From contig JACQIF010000003.1 of assembly GCA_016198635.1 (NCBI GenBank), positions 1-18,654 of the forward strand: DNA of 18,654 nt, written 5' to 3'. This DNA comes from Candidatus Aenigmatarchaeota archaeon (GTDB lineage Archaea > Aenigmatarchaeota > Aenigmatarchaeia > PWEA01 > JACQIF01). This document shows, piece after piece, positions 8,901 through 16,249 of this stretch; within the stretch, counting starts at the first letter, position 1, and every line of letters starts with the position of its first letter. A model generated the notes under the pieces. It made no database searches. It was not told the origin of the DNA and worked only from the letters and a program-made list of their open reading frames with translations. The translations under genes and the position numbers were made by a program.

Positions 8901-8908
8901 TGATAAAC
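8901..8908 (-). promoter_or_regulatory. TATA box for gatD-gatE, leaderless
   Basis: On the - strand GTTTATCA is preceded by the purine-rich GGGAAA, which fits a BRE element. Its centre is 27-28 bases before the gatD ATG. It lies in the 45-base gap after the large surface protein gene, so gatDE can be transcribed independently of the surface locus. Confidence 0.6.
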
Positions 8909-8922
8909 TTTCCCTTGCGCCG

Positions 8923-11900
8923 CTAAACTATCGATGTACTTATGTTAACGGCGTTGACTCCAGTCTTGTTGTTTGTAATGGTCAGGCGGTATGAGCCTTC
9001 GCTCCATGTTATGTTGTTGGTAAAGCGGACGTTTGTGTACTCGGCGGCCAGCTTTATGACGTAACGCTTGACGTCCCCGAAGGAGAACGCCGGAAAGTTC
9101 CTTTTCTCGAACAGCCCTTTGGATATGTCTTGCTCGTTAGCAGTGACATTCGCACAGAAGCCCGTGGAAAACGCCAGATAAGTGGCGCTGCTGGTCTTCT
9201 GCGTGATGTTTATGTTGTAGCGCGCAACGCTTGTGTTGAACTGTCCCGTGAGCAGCGGCTCTGTGTCGCTGAACGTCCAAGCCACGTACGTTGCGTTGCC
9301 CCTGTCCTGAACGCAGGACCAACGCGCAGTGAGGTTTCCATTGTTTATCGGTCCGGTGTTGTTGAATGTCAAGGCGTATGTAACATTGACAGGCAGTACT
9401 GTGAAGAACGTAACCTGCTGGTTGACCGTTCCGGAGTTGTTGCTTGCGTCCGCGCCCACGTCTGTGTCGAAGTTCCACGTGTTGGCAGGGCCTTGGGCCA
9501 GTATGCTACCGAGAAGCGTGGTCCACCCGTCTGCGCCTGTCGAGCCGGAGAAGCCTGTATTGTTGTTGCTCCTGTCCTTGTTGTAAGCGTAGACGAAGAC
9601 CGTAACATTCTTACCGTTCTGGTCTTCGCTCCTGACGTTGTGGACATGCGCCCACACATATGCCGTGTCCTGCCCTATCTGGTACGTTGACGCCTCCGTC
9701 GAGTCGTCCATATTATCCTTTGTGAGCGTGCTGCTGTTCTGCACATGCACGTCCATGAATAGCTTCGACGAGACGTCGAACATGTTGGACTGCGTGCTGT
9801 TCTCCCCGTACGAACCGTCTGTAGCGAGCATCGCTGTGAGAGGGTAGTGGATGTGGAGACCGTAGTCCCTCGTTTCTATGGCTCCTGGTGTTGTGTTCGA
9901 GTACGAGCCTATCCAGTCTTTGCTTATCGTAAAGCTTCCGCTGATCTTGCCTGCCGCGTTCGTAGTTGCGTTAGTGGCGTTGTGCTCCGCGCCGGCCGAG
10001 GTGTTAGCGCTGATGTTTACAGCCTTGTTGGCAAATGTGCGCTCGTATTCGTCGATGAGCTGGAATGAGAAGTTCAGCACGTCGCCGCGCTGGAGGTACT
10101 GGTTTATTGCGGAGTTGTTGCCGCCGTTCAGGCGCGGATAGTTGGCGTCATGTAGTAACGTGAACTCCTCTTCAACCCAGAACGTTGTGTTCGTGTCGCT
10201 GACCTCTCCATCCGGGTCTGATATTTTAGTGAAGTCGAACGTAGCTGTATCGTTTGACACATAACCAAAACCTGTGTTCTGCAGGATTGTCCACCGTTCG
10301 CCTGTTGCGAGGTGTATGGTTCCTGAAGAGCCGTCGCTGCCTTCGGTCGCCCCGTCGCCTCCTACGTTTCCTATTGCACTAAGTGTTCCTTTGTTATCAA
10401 GCGTTGTCCCGAATATCTTTATCCTGCCGCCACCGCCTCCTCCTCCACCACTGCCGGGATTGGATATTCCCGTGACTGCGTTGCCCCCCACACCGCCTCT
10501 CGCAAGAACGGTACCGGTTATGGTTATCTTCGATGAGTTGAGAACTATCGTGCCGCCTGACCCGCCTCCACCCCCACCAGCAGATGCTGATAAACATGGT
10601 GTGTCTTGGCATATTCCTGCCGTCCCGCCTCTGGCGCCTGCAGTTCCGTCAGCAGTTATAATCCCATCTATAGTTATGTTGTCATCGGCTTCTAGAACTA
10701 TTACGCCGCCTCCCGCTCCGCCTGCCCCTCCTCTGGCGTTCTGGTTGCCGAACGTGTTACCCGCTCCACCACCGGCGCCTGCTCCAACTTCCCAGTCACG
10801 GGCGCTCGAAGAGCCGTTCGTCACGCCGCCTGTCGCTGCAGAGCCGCCGCCGTCGCCGCCTGTGCCGCCGTGGCCGGCTCCGCCTCCGCCTCCTGCGACA
10901 ACTGCTCCGCCACCACCAGCGCCTGTGCCTGTGCCGGCGCTGCCCGCGCCTGTGCTACCCAGTCCGCCAGCCCCTCCAGCCAATCCAGTTCCGTTAGCCA
11001 TGATATATGAGCCCGCGTTAATTAGTATTTCCCCATCGGCTTGTATCCAGAGAGTCCCGTAACCGACGCTTATTTTGCTGTTGTTGGATAGGATGACGTT
11101 TTCGTAGTTCTGGGTGCCGTTCAGAATGATCGTGGAACCGTTCGATATTATGAGGTCGTTCAAGGCGTTTAGTATGTGTGCGGTATACGTGCCCTTGAAG
11201 GCGCTCGTTGTGCCTGTGATAGTAAGCGTCGCTTTGTAGTTATTCAAATCCGCTGCCAGAGGCATCGTCCAGGACGTCCGGTATGTGTTGTTGGTGAAAC
11301 TGACGTTGACGGTGAAACTGGCTATCGTGGAGCCGCTGCTCACGAAGCTTATGACCGCCCCGTTCGCGTCGGTAGCGTTCCATGCGCTGCTGTTTGTTTT
11401 CAGCTCCGCGTACACGACATCGCCGCGCATGAATCTGGTTTCATTGTACAGGTACGTCGAGTCGTTGAATGTGGTGAAGTTTGTGACGTTCATCCAGGAG
11501 CGCAGGTAGCCGGCACCGATTCTTGAGTCGTATGTAGCGGCGCCTACGTGCGTTCCGCGGTCGGAGCTGGCGATATAATCGGTGACTCCGAGTGTTGAGC
11601 TTGTGATGTTTACCACCACGCGGGCCACGCCCGAGCGCGCGGCGCCAGACGCTGTTGTGTCCGCTGTCGCGTATATCGTGAAGTTGGTGTTGTTAGCAGG
11701 CGCGCTTGTGCTGTTATAAAGGGTCGCGATGAGGTAGCCTTCGTTTGACGGGGATGCCGCCTTCGCGTCGTATGCGATCTGTATCAGGAACACGTCGTCC
11801 GAATCGCCGTTAGGCACTGGCGGGGGCGATGCGCCGCTGCTTGCGTTCAAAAAACGAAACACTATCGCAGCGCCCGGATCGACGTCCCATTGGTTCTGTT

Positions 11901-12144
11901 TTGGGTCTGTTGTCACGCCCTCTTTGAAGTCTGTGGTGAGCTTGTAGAAGCGGCTCCCGGTTGCGCTGGATATCTTTAGGAATGTATCGCCCCTGAAAGG
12001 ACCCAAACCGACATCGTTGGCCCCTTCTGGAAGTCCTGGATCGCATGTCGGGCAAAAAGGCGCGACAGCCTGTGGGGAGTTCAGTACGAGCGTTGCCAGT
12101 GTAAAGAGTAAAAGTATGAAAATCATTTGGTTTCGATGCAGCAT
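8923..12144 (-). CDS. Large glycine-rich secreted surface protein
   Basis: This 1073-residue protein starts with a Sec signal peptide (hydrophobic IFILLLFTLATLVL, likely cleaved after QAVA). The mature end carries a CPTC pair. Residues about 25-385 are beta-rich and sequon-rich. Residues about 385-575 form a glycine-rich block with beta-helix-like rungs. Residues about 785-910 resemble part of the protein at 17671-18654. The C-terminus is strand-like, with no membrane anchor. The ATG at 12144 is preceded by GGAGG at a 10-base spacing; this ribosome site lies in the last codons of the upstream gene. A second in-frame Met lies at 12126. It is the last gene of the pilin locus, and an adhesin or pilus-associated role is inferred from that position. 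Confidence 0.85.
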   Translation of the reverse strand: MLHRNQMIFILLLFTLATLVLNSPQAVAPFCPTCDPGLPEGANDVGLGPFRGDTFLKISSATGSRFYKLTTDFKEGVTTDPKQNQWDVDPGAAIVFRFLNASSGASPPPVPNGDSDDVFLIQIAYDAKAASPSNEGYLIATLYNSTSAPANNTNFTIYATADTTASGAARSGVARVVVNITSSTLGVTDYIASSDRGTHVGAATYDSRIGAGYLRSWMNVTNFTTFNDSTYLYNETRFMRGDVVYAELKTNSSAWNATDANGAVISFVSSGSTIASFTVNVSFTNNTYRTSWTMPLAADLNNYKATLTITGTTSAFKGTYTAHILNALNDLIISNGSTIILNGTQNYENVILSNNSKISVGYGTLWIQADGEILINAGSYIMANGTGLAGGAGGLGSTGAGSAGTGTGAGGGGAVVAGGGGGAGHGGTGGDGGGSAATGGVTNGSSSARDWEVGAGAGGGAGNTFGNQNARGGAGGAGGGVIVLEADDNITIDGIITADGTAGARGGTAGICQDTPCLSASAGGGGGGSGGTIVLNSSKITITGTVLARGGVGGNAVTGISNPGSGGGGGGGGRIKIFGTTLDNKGTLSAIGNVGGDGATEGSDGSSGTIHLATGERWTILQNTGFGYVSNDTATFDFTKISDPDGEVSDTNTTFWVEEEFTLLHDANYPRLNGGNNSAINQYLQRGDVLNFSFQLIDEYERTFANKAVNISANTSAGAEHNATNATTNAAGKISGSFTISKDWIGSYSNTTPGAIETRDYGLHIHYPLTAMLATDGSYGENSTQSNMFDVSSKLFMDVHVQNSSTLTKDNMDDSTEASTYQIGQDTAYVWAHVHNVRSEDQNGKNVTVFVYAYNKDRSNNNTGFSGSTGADGWTTLLGSILAQGPANTWNFDTDVGADASNNSGTVNQQVTFFTVLPVNVTYALTFNNTGPINNGNLTARWSCVQDRGNATYVAWTFSDTEPLLTGQFNTSVARYNINITQKTSSATYLAFSTGFCANVTANEQDISKGLFEKRNFPAFSFGDVKRYVIKLAAEYTNVRFTNNITWSEGSYRLTITNNKTGVNAVNISTSIV
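10418..10990 (-). repeat. Glycine-rich low-complexity block in the 1073-residue protein
   Basis: Gly/Ala/Thr/Ser runs alternate with rungs of the pattern GGxIxLxAxxITIxGxIxAxG, for example GGVIVLEADDNITIDGIITA, GGTIVLNSSKITITGTVLA and GRIKIFGTTLDNKGTLSA. A Cys pair (ICQDTPC) sits between runs. The pattern matches the block at 1939-2880 on the other strand. Confidence 0.8.
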
Positions 12145-12148
12145 TATA

Positions 12149-12745
12149 TTACAGCCTCCTTACCTTTACCCTTGTCACGTTCTTCACAGTTCCGTTATTC
12201 TCAACGATAGCTTCCCACGTTCCTCTCGCCAGCCGGAGTTCCTGTGTGAAGTTAAGCCGCGGGTATGTTATCCAGGCCGTGACGCCGCGCACGGAAACGG
12301 AGGGTACGCTCCCGTATACGCTCAAACGGCCGTTCTCTATGGACTGGGCGCTCTTGAGTGCCGGAGTGCAGTTGGCGTCCGTGAATATGATGTAGTACGG
12401 CGACCCGTAGTCCTGCGTGATCGCAACGGTATGGTTGGCACCGCCTGCTCCTGCAGTGAAGTTCAGTTTCCTGAAACCGCCGCCTGACGCGACAGATACC
12501 ATCACGTTCGATGCGTAAGACGTCTGGTTCTGCGCGCACATGTAGCGTTTTGTGAGGTTGTTGGCGTACCACACGTTCGTCGCAGTGCTGGCGTTCTCTC
12601 CTATGTAAATTATGTCGCTGTTGTTTATCGAGAAGTTCAATGCGAGCGTGGTCTGCACGGTCCCCGCTGATATACCTATTCCGTTCACCGATGTGACAGC
12701 AAGCAGAATCACTGTGGTCACGCCCAGTAAAAGAGCAGTCTTCAA
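12149..12745 (-). CDS. Small secreted sequon-rich protein, TTG start
   Basis: This 198-residue protein has an N-terminal signal peptide (ALLLGVTTVILLAVTSVNG). The mature part is beta-rich with several N-X-S/T sites and two cysteines; no known family is recognised. The start is TTG: AGGTGAT lies 5 bases upstream, and the stop codon of the preceding prepilin gene is inside that site, so no in-frame ATG is available nearby. It starts 6 bases after the upstream stop and ends 4 bases before the large surface protein gene, so the three genes are very likely cotranscribed. It may be a partner or chaperone-like factor for the large protein (inference). Confidence 0.75.
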   Translation of the reverse strand: MKTALLLGVTTVILLAVTSVNGIGISAGTVQTTLALNFSINNSDIIYIGENASTATNVWYANNLTKRYMCAQNQTSYASNVMVSVASGGGFRKLNFTAGAGGANHTVAITQDYGSPYYIIFTDANCTPALKSAQSIENGRLSVYGSVPSVSVRGVTAWITYPRLNFTQELRLARGTWEAIVENNGTVKNVTRVKVRRL

Positions 12746-12750
12746 TATGC

Positions 12751-12757
12751 ATCACCT
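12751..12757 (-). promoter_or_regulatory. Ribosome binding site that sets the TTG start
   Basis: AGGTGAT on the - strand contains the TGA stop of the upstream prepilin and sits 5 bases before the TTG at 12745. It explains why the non-ATG codon is used and suggests coupled translation. Confidence 0.55.
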
Positions 12758-13489
12758 ATACACGGCATTCTGAATATCTACCCGCACGTAGTCGCCGCAG
12801 AAGAGGCTGTACAAAACGTCGTAATCAATGCCTGCGTTGCTCACCATGTGCACGCGGACGCCGCCGCGCCCCATCTTGTTGCCCGCTTTGACAAGCTCGG
12901 TGTAACCGCTGCCTATCGAACTGGTGGCGAAGCCGTCCACGCGTATCGACGAGTCTACGGGCGTAATGTTTACGTTAGGCGCCTTCACCCACATCTTCAA
13001 TATCAGCTTGGCGGTATCCAGTCCGCCTGTAGGGCTTGTTGGGGAGCCGGTCTTGTTGACGACAAGCATTACCTTGGAGTTTTCAAGTATCAGGTCCGTA
13101 ATGCCGTCCCCTGTCTCGTCGCGCTCCGCGGCCGTAACGTCGCCGCCGGAGTTGATAAGTATGCGCCCCTCGCGCAGCCCTGTGCACGGCGCAATGATAT
13201 TCGATTCCGTTGACAGTTCAAATCTTACCTCGTTGGTGTTGTTGTCTATAACGTACGCCCCGTCTGTTATGTGCAGCGTGACGCGTCGCGTGCTCCCCTC
13301 GCCTTCTGCGGCGACTTCGCGTATGGCGTTGTCTATCGATAGCAGAACGCCTTTGGCTTCTGTGAGCGTGGCGAACTCCTTCGCTTGGTCCACAGTCGGC
13401 AGGCCTATTCGTAGCACAATGGCTATGGACGCGACTGATATGGCCAGTACGAATACCGCTGCGATTATCGGCGAAAGCCCTTTGCCCAT
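12752..13489 (-). CDS. Type IV pilin-like protein with class III signal
   Basis: This 245-residue protein begins MGKG followed by LSPIIAAVFVLAISVASIAIVL. That is a class III signal whose predicted prepilin peptidase cut is after KG, with the hydrophobic helix retained. It is the longest of the four G-(L/V/I)-S-P prepilins here. Residues near 124-135 (DETGDGITD) resemble a calcium-binding loop. Two cysteines lie in the globular part (PCTG and FCGD). It starts 10 bases after the preceding prepilin's stop. It could be a minor or capping pilin because it is larger than its neighbours (inference). Confidence 0.85.
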   Translation of the reverse strand: MGKGLSPIIAAVFVLAISVASIAIVLRIGLPTVDQAKEFATLTEAKGVLLSIDNAIREVAAEGEGSTRRVTLHITDGAYVIDNNTNEVRFELSTESNIIAPCTGLREGRILINSGGDVTAAERDETGDGITDLILENSKVMLVVNKTGSPTSPTGGLDTAKLILKMWVKAPNVNITPVDSSIRVDGFATSSIGSGYTELVKAGNKMGRGGVRVHMVSNAGIDYDVLYSLFCGDYVRVDIQNAVYR

Positions 13490-13499
13490 TCAAACCAAC

Positions 13500-13970
13500 T
13501 CAACTGCAGCTCTGGATGGCAGCCTTCTTTACCTCGTCCCTCGCGTCGTTGGGGCACGTGTCTGCGAACGTGACGACAGAGCTTATGTCGCTGCATGTGC
13601 CTATGTGCGTGGCGTTCGAGAGCGTGTCTATCGAGCCCGGCAGGAGCTCTGCTGTTAACGGAGCGAGAAGGACGTTCGTCACTGTGTTGTTTGTCCGAAG
13701 CACAGACGCGCGGAAGTTCTTGAGAGACTCGCGGCCGTTGTTTTCTATTGTCAGCGAGAGTGTCGTCGTGGTGGAGTTCCACTTGGCCTCTTTGACGAAT
13801 ATGTTGGCGAACGAGCATTTGATGTTCTGTGTGCCTGTCGTTGACACTTCCGAAGCGCGCTCGCGTGTAAACGGTAGGACGAAGTTTGATAGGATGCCGG
13901 CTGCTGCGATTACGAAGGCTATGAGCAGCACAGTGGCAATCAACGGGCTGATGCCTTTCACGCTTTTCAT
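13500..13970 (-). CDS. Type IV pilin with class III signal (CxFA / CP family)
   Basis: This 156-residue protein starts MKSVKG followed by ISPLIATVLLIAFVIAAAGIL, an archaeal pilin N-terminus. The globular part has KCSFAN and TCPNDA, the two cysteine motifs shared with the genes at 13967 and 14501, plus extra cysteines (GTCSD, QSCS). Sequons are present. The start overlaps the upstream stop as ATGA, and AGGTGG upstream is a strong ribosome site. It is a likely subunit of an adhesion pilus. Confidence 0.9.
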   Translation of the reverse strand: MKSVKGISPLIATVLLIAFVIAAAGILSNFVLPFTRERASEVSTTGTQNIKCSFANIFVKEAKWNSTTTTLSLTIENNGRESLKNFRASVLRTNNTVTNVLLAPLTAELLPGSIDTLSNATHIGTCSDISSVVTFADTCPNDARDEVKKAAIQSCS

Positions 13971-14434
13971 ATGTCCACCTTCTTCTTGGCTGACTGCGGG
14001 CAGTTCTTTGCCACCACGCGCACAGACTGCAGCGTGCCTGACAGGTCGTCGCTGACGTTGGCGACCATTATCTCGCGTGCCCCAGGCTGCATCGGGCTGG
14101 CGGACGTTTTGGCGCTTGTGTTTGTTAAGGCGTAGTTGTACGATATGCCGCTAACCCAGACTGCCACCTCAAAGTCATAGAGGGCGACGCTGCCTGTGTT
14201 GTCTATCGTAACATTCACAGTGTCTGGTGTCGTCGTGAGGTTGTATGCGACGTCGGCCTTTGCGAAGTCTAGCGAAGCAAACGTACACTGCACCGTCGTG
14301 GCGCCTGTCGTTTGCAGTTCGGCCTGCCGGGACTGCTGGAAACTGGTGTAGAAGTTTATGAACAAGCCCGAAAGGCCTATCACGAACCCCACCAGCAGGA
14401 CTGTCGCAATCAGAGGCGATACGCCTTTTGGCAT
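13967..14434 (-). CDS. Type IV pilin with class III signal (CxFA / CP family)
   Basis: This 155-residue protein starts MPKG followed by VSPLIATVLLVGFVIGLSGLF. In-frame Met codons at 14440 and 14476 would lengthen it, but the TATA box at 14455-14462 is centred about 25 bases before 14434. The short, leaderless form therefore fits best. Motifs QCTFAS and NCPQSA match the two neighbouring pilins. Its last bases overlap the next gene's start as ATGA. It heads an operon running to the large surface protein at 8923. Confidence 0.88.
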   Translation of the reverse strand: MPKGVSPLIATVLLVGFVIGLSGLFINFYTSFQQSRQAELQTTGATTVQCTFASLDFAKADVAYNLTTTPDTVNVTIDNTGSVALYDFEVAVWVSGISYNYALTNTSAKTSASPMQPGAREIMVANVSDDLSGTLQSVRVVAKNCPQSAKKKVDI

Positions 14435-14454
14435 AGCCATATTATAGAAGCCCA

Positions 14455-14462
14455 ATATAAAA
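14455..14462 (-). promoter_or_regulatory. TATA box for the downstream prepilin operon
   Basis: TTTTATAT on the - strand is centred about 25 bases before the ATG at 14434, giving a leaderless or nearly leaderless start. Its T run follows one base after a GC-rich hairpin, so the same bases may also serve as the terminator tail of the gene before it. Confidence 0.6.
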
Positions 14463-14479
14463 CCGCGTGCATCCACGCG
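14457..14479 (-). terminator. GC hairpin plus T run after the prepilin at 14501
   Basis: On the - strand CGCGTG-GATG-CACGCG is a perfect 6-bp stem with a 4-base loop, followed by G and TTTT. It lies 21 bases after the stop of the upstream prepilin. Archaeal termination depends mostly on U-runs, so the hairpin's role is uncertain. The T run also forms part of the TATA box. Confidence 0.4.
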
Positions 14480-14500
14480 CTGCCCGCGCAGAATCCCGAT

Positions 14501-14962
14501 TTAACAGAGGAACGTGCCGCCCGAAAAGACGCACGTGTAAACGGCTTCGCGTGGGCACTGCTTGCTCTGGATCTGTACCTTTGCCGGCGTCTGCGTGACG
14601 TTTGCGACGCTGAACGTAGCAATCTCTCCCGAGCCCAGTGCTATATTGGCGTTTGAAGGCGTCCGTTCCACAAAGTCTACATCGCTCGTGAACGTCAATA
14701 TCCTGAAGTCCGTGAGGTTCTCTGTTCCCACGTTGCGCGCGAGCACAGACACCTTCCCTGCACCCCCGTCGTATACTGCCGCTGTAAGCTGTAAATTGGC
14801 GAACTGGCACGACTTGCTCAGTTCCTGTGACCTCTGCCCGAACTCCTGTGTCTGCGTGCGGACGAATGACTGCGAGAATGCTGCTATGAAAGTCGCTACT
14901 GTTATTGTAAATGCTATGAGCAGCACGGTCGCTATGAGAGGGCTCAACCCCTTTGTCTTCAT
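14501..14962 (-). CDS. Type IV pilin with class III signal (CxFA / CP family)
   Basis: This 153-residue protein starts MKTKG followed by LSPLIATVLLIAFTITVATFI. A longer frame from 15055 overlaps the upstream gene, but the TATA box at 14985-14991 is centred exactly 26 bases before 14962, so that ATG is preferred. Motifs SCQFAN and QCPREA match the pilins at 13500 and 13967. The tail after CP is longer and adds two cysteines (VYTCVFSGGTFLC). It has its own promoter, so it may be expressed at a different level from its neighbours; a major pilin role is possible but unproven. Confidence 0.88.
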   Translation of the reverse strand: MKTKGLSPLIATVLLIAFTITVATFIAAFSQSFVRTQTQEFGQRSQELSKSCQFANLQLTAAVYDGGAGKVSVLARNVGTENLTDFRILTFTSDVDFVERTPSNANIALGSGEIATFSVANVTQTPAKVQIQSKQCPREAVYTCVFSGGTFLC

Positions 14963-14984
14963 GTATCCTATTGATAAAAGCCGC

Positions 14985-14991
14985 TTTATAA
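14985..14991 (-). promoter_or_regulatory. TATA box for the prepilin at 14501-14962
   Basis: TTATAAA on the - strand is centred 26 bases before the ATG at 14962, so the transcript is predicted to be leaderless. It lies 17 bases beyond the stop of the upstream prepilin-like gene and separates the first four prepilins from the last four. Confidence 0.65.
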
Positions 14992-15008
14992 GGCTTTCAG
15001 CTACCGGA

Positions 15009-15749
15009 CTATCCGGGTAATATAACTGGCTGGAGCGGGAGATTGATGCCGCCACCGCTGGTTCCTCCAGAGCTTGTGTTATACGACAAAACCAACGATG
15101 TTGCGTCGGAGAGGCTGGACCCGTCCACTTTCAATACAATCAGCGCGGCCATGGCTGTATAGTTCAGGTTTGGGCCGGCCAGGGTATGATACGTGAATCT
15201 CCTGTTTGTTCCTGTCGATTTGGCAGTATACGAAACGTTTATCTGGACAGTCTTTTCGCTTGTGGCAGCGTTGCTTGCAGTGCCTGCGGCTGCTTGGCCT
15301 ATCGCGATGTCGCCAAGAACTATGGTTGCGGACGTGCCAGATATGTTATGCTCTACAGTGACGCTGCCTATGTCCTCGTCCAGCTGGTTGCGCACCCTTA
15401 TTCTCAATGTGCTGGAAGGCAGGAAGTGCGCGGTGGAGTATATGACCCGTACGTCATCGTGTTCCCTGACGAATCGTGTGAAGTTGTTCAGGCGTGCGTC
15501 AACAGACGCCCCTTCCGGGTCCTCTGTGAAAGCAAGCCGCGCGGTGTTTGCGATCTCTGTGCGTATGTTTTCCAACAGCTCCGGCGAAAGCAAAGAACGC
15601 TGAAACTCCAGGCTTTCTACAACGGCGACGCTGTCAAACTCGATGCGTATCGCTACAATGGCTAAGACAAGCACTACCGCAGTCATTATCATTATCTGTC
15701 CGCGTTTGTTCATATTCGAAAACATCGAAAAACTTCGTTTTTCGTTCAT
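15009..15749 (-). CDS. Prepilin-like protein (NKRG-QIMIM signal)
   Basis: This 246-residue protein has MNKRG followed by QIMIMTAVVLVLAIVAI, a class III-like signal with a single N-terminal helix. The ATG at 15749 overlaps the upstream stop as ATGA and is preferred. An in-frame Met at 15713 would place the signal at the very N-terminus and is a real alternative. A longer frame from 15875 runs inside the upstream gene and is not used. The exported part has a helical segment rich in charged residues (ELLENIRTEIANTARLAF), then a beta-rich part with sequons and a Gly/Ser-rich end. No catalytic motif is visible. It is probably a minor pilin. Confidence 0.75.
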   Translation of the reverse strand: MNEKRSFSMFSNMNKRGQIMIMTAVVLVLAIVAIRIEFDSVAVVESLEFQRSLLSPELLENIRTEIANTARLAFTEDPEGASVDARLNNFTRFVREHDDVRVIYSTAHFLPSSTLRIRVRNQLDEDIGSVTVEHNISGTSATIVLGDIAIGQAAAGTASNAATSEKTVQINVSYTAKSTGTNRRFTYHTLAGPNLNYTAMAALIVLKVDGSSLSDATSLVLSYNTSSGGTSGGGINLPLQPVILPG

Positions 15750-16141
15750 AGGGAAGACCATATGTACAATATCACCAGTGTAGGATCCGTGGCGTTCGCG
15801 CCAGCCACGTAGTATTTGGCCGACACAACGTCCTGGTCCCTGTCCAGCGCCGGTGCCGTGCATGTATTTTTGCATACCTGAACTGTGTGGTTGAAGGTGC
15901 CGCGTATGCAGCCGACGAGATTCTGCCTTATTGAGCTCGTGTTCTGCGTTACGGCGTCAGCCCGCAGGCGGCCTTCCTGGTCCAGGCTGCGCAGGCACGT
16001 TAACCCGTTCTTTTCCGCGAACGACAGCCCTTGGCGCTGGGGAGGCGGCAGCTGGTTGAAAACCGTTACAAGCGCCACAAGAACGATCGTTATGGCTATC
16101 AGCGCCTCCAGCGAATAGCTCATTCCTTTTTTGTTTACCAT
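15746..16141 (-). CDS. Small prepilin-like protein with four cysteines
   Basis: This 131-residue protein starts MVNKKG followed by MSYSLEALIAITIVLVALVTVF. The Glu six residues after the predicted cut is close to the conserved Glu5 position of type IV pilins. Four cysteines (TCLRS, GCIRG, VCKNTC) could form two disulfides. The ATG is preceded by GGTGA. The start overlaps the duplicated junction sequence at 16133-16258, and the stop overlaps the next gene as ATGA. The small size suits a minor pilin. Confidence 0.8.
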   Translation of the reverse strand: MVNKKGMSYSLEALIAITIVLVALVTVFNQLPPPQRQGLSFAEKNGLTCLRSLDQEGRLRADAVTQNTSSIRQNLVGCIRGTFNHTVQVCKNTCTAPALDRDQDVVSAKYYVAGANATDPTLVILYIWSSL

Positions 16142-16197
16142 ACATTCACCAATTTTCTATAGCAAGCTTGAAATTCGTAAATTTCATAGTTTACCAT
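16135..16197 (-). other. Mini-ORF 2 in the junction repeat (20 residues)
   Basis: An ATG-led frame starts MVNYEI and ends NVW, stopping at TAA inside the ATGGTAA start of the next prepilin (7-base overlap). It may be a coupling relay or just a relic of duplication. There is no evidence that the peptide is functional. Confidence 0.2.
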
Positions 16198-16249
16198 ATC
16201 TCCACTTCCAATGGTAAATTTGAAATCCGCAGATTTCATAGTTTACCAT
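16184..16249 (-). other. Mini-ORF 1 in the junction repeat (21 residues)
   Basis: This frame is preceded by GGTGA, starts MVNYEI like mini-ORF 2, and overlaps the stop of the upstream prepilin by 7 bases. It overlaps mini-ORF 2 by 14 bases. The function is unknown and translation is unproven. Confidence 0.2.

Noticed and set aside
8146..8994. 282-residue frame on the + strand opposite gatD
   Set aside because: It is fully antisense to a confidently identified gatD, is rich in Arg and Tyr, and shows no recognisable domain.
10274..11062. Proline-rich 262-residue frame on the + strand
   Set aside because: It is antisense to the Gly-rich block of the 1073-residue protein, for the same reason.
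12252..12755. 167-residue frame overlapping the small secreted protein
   Set aside because: It starts at an ATG next to the same ribosome site, but its sequence is Arg/His-rich with no signal peptide, whereas the overlapping frame has a clear signal peptide and sequons.
14963..15055. N-terminal extension of the prepilin at 14501
   Set aside because: The 31 extra residues would bury the class III signal and overlap the upstream gene; the TATA spacing supports the start at 14962.
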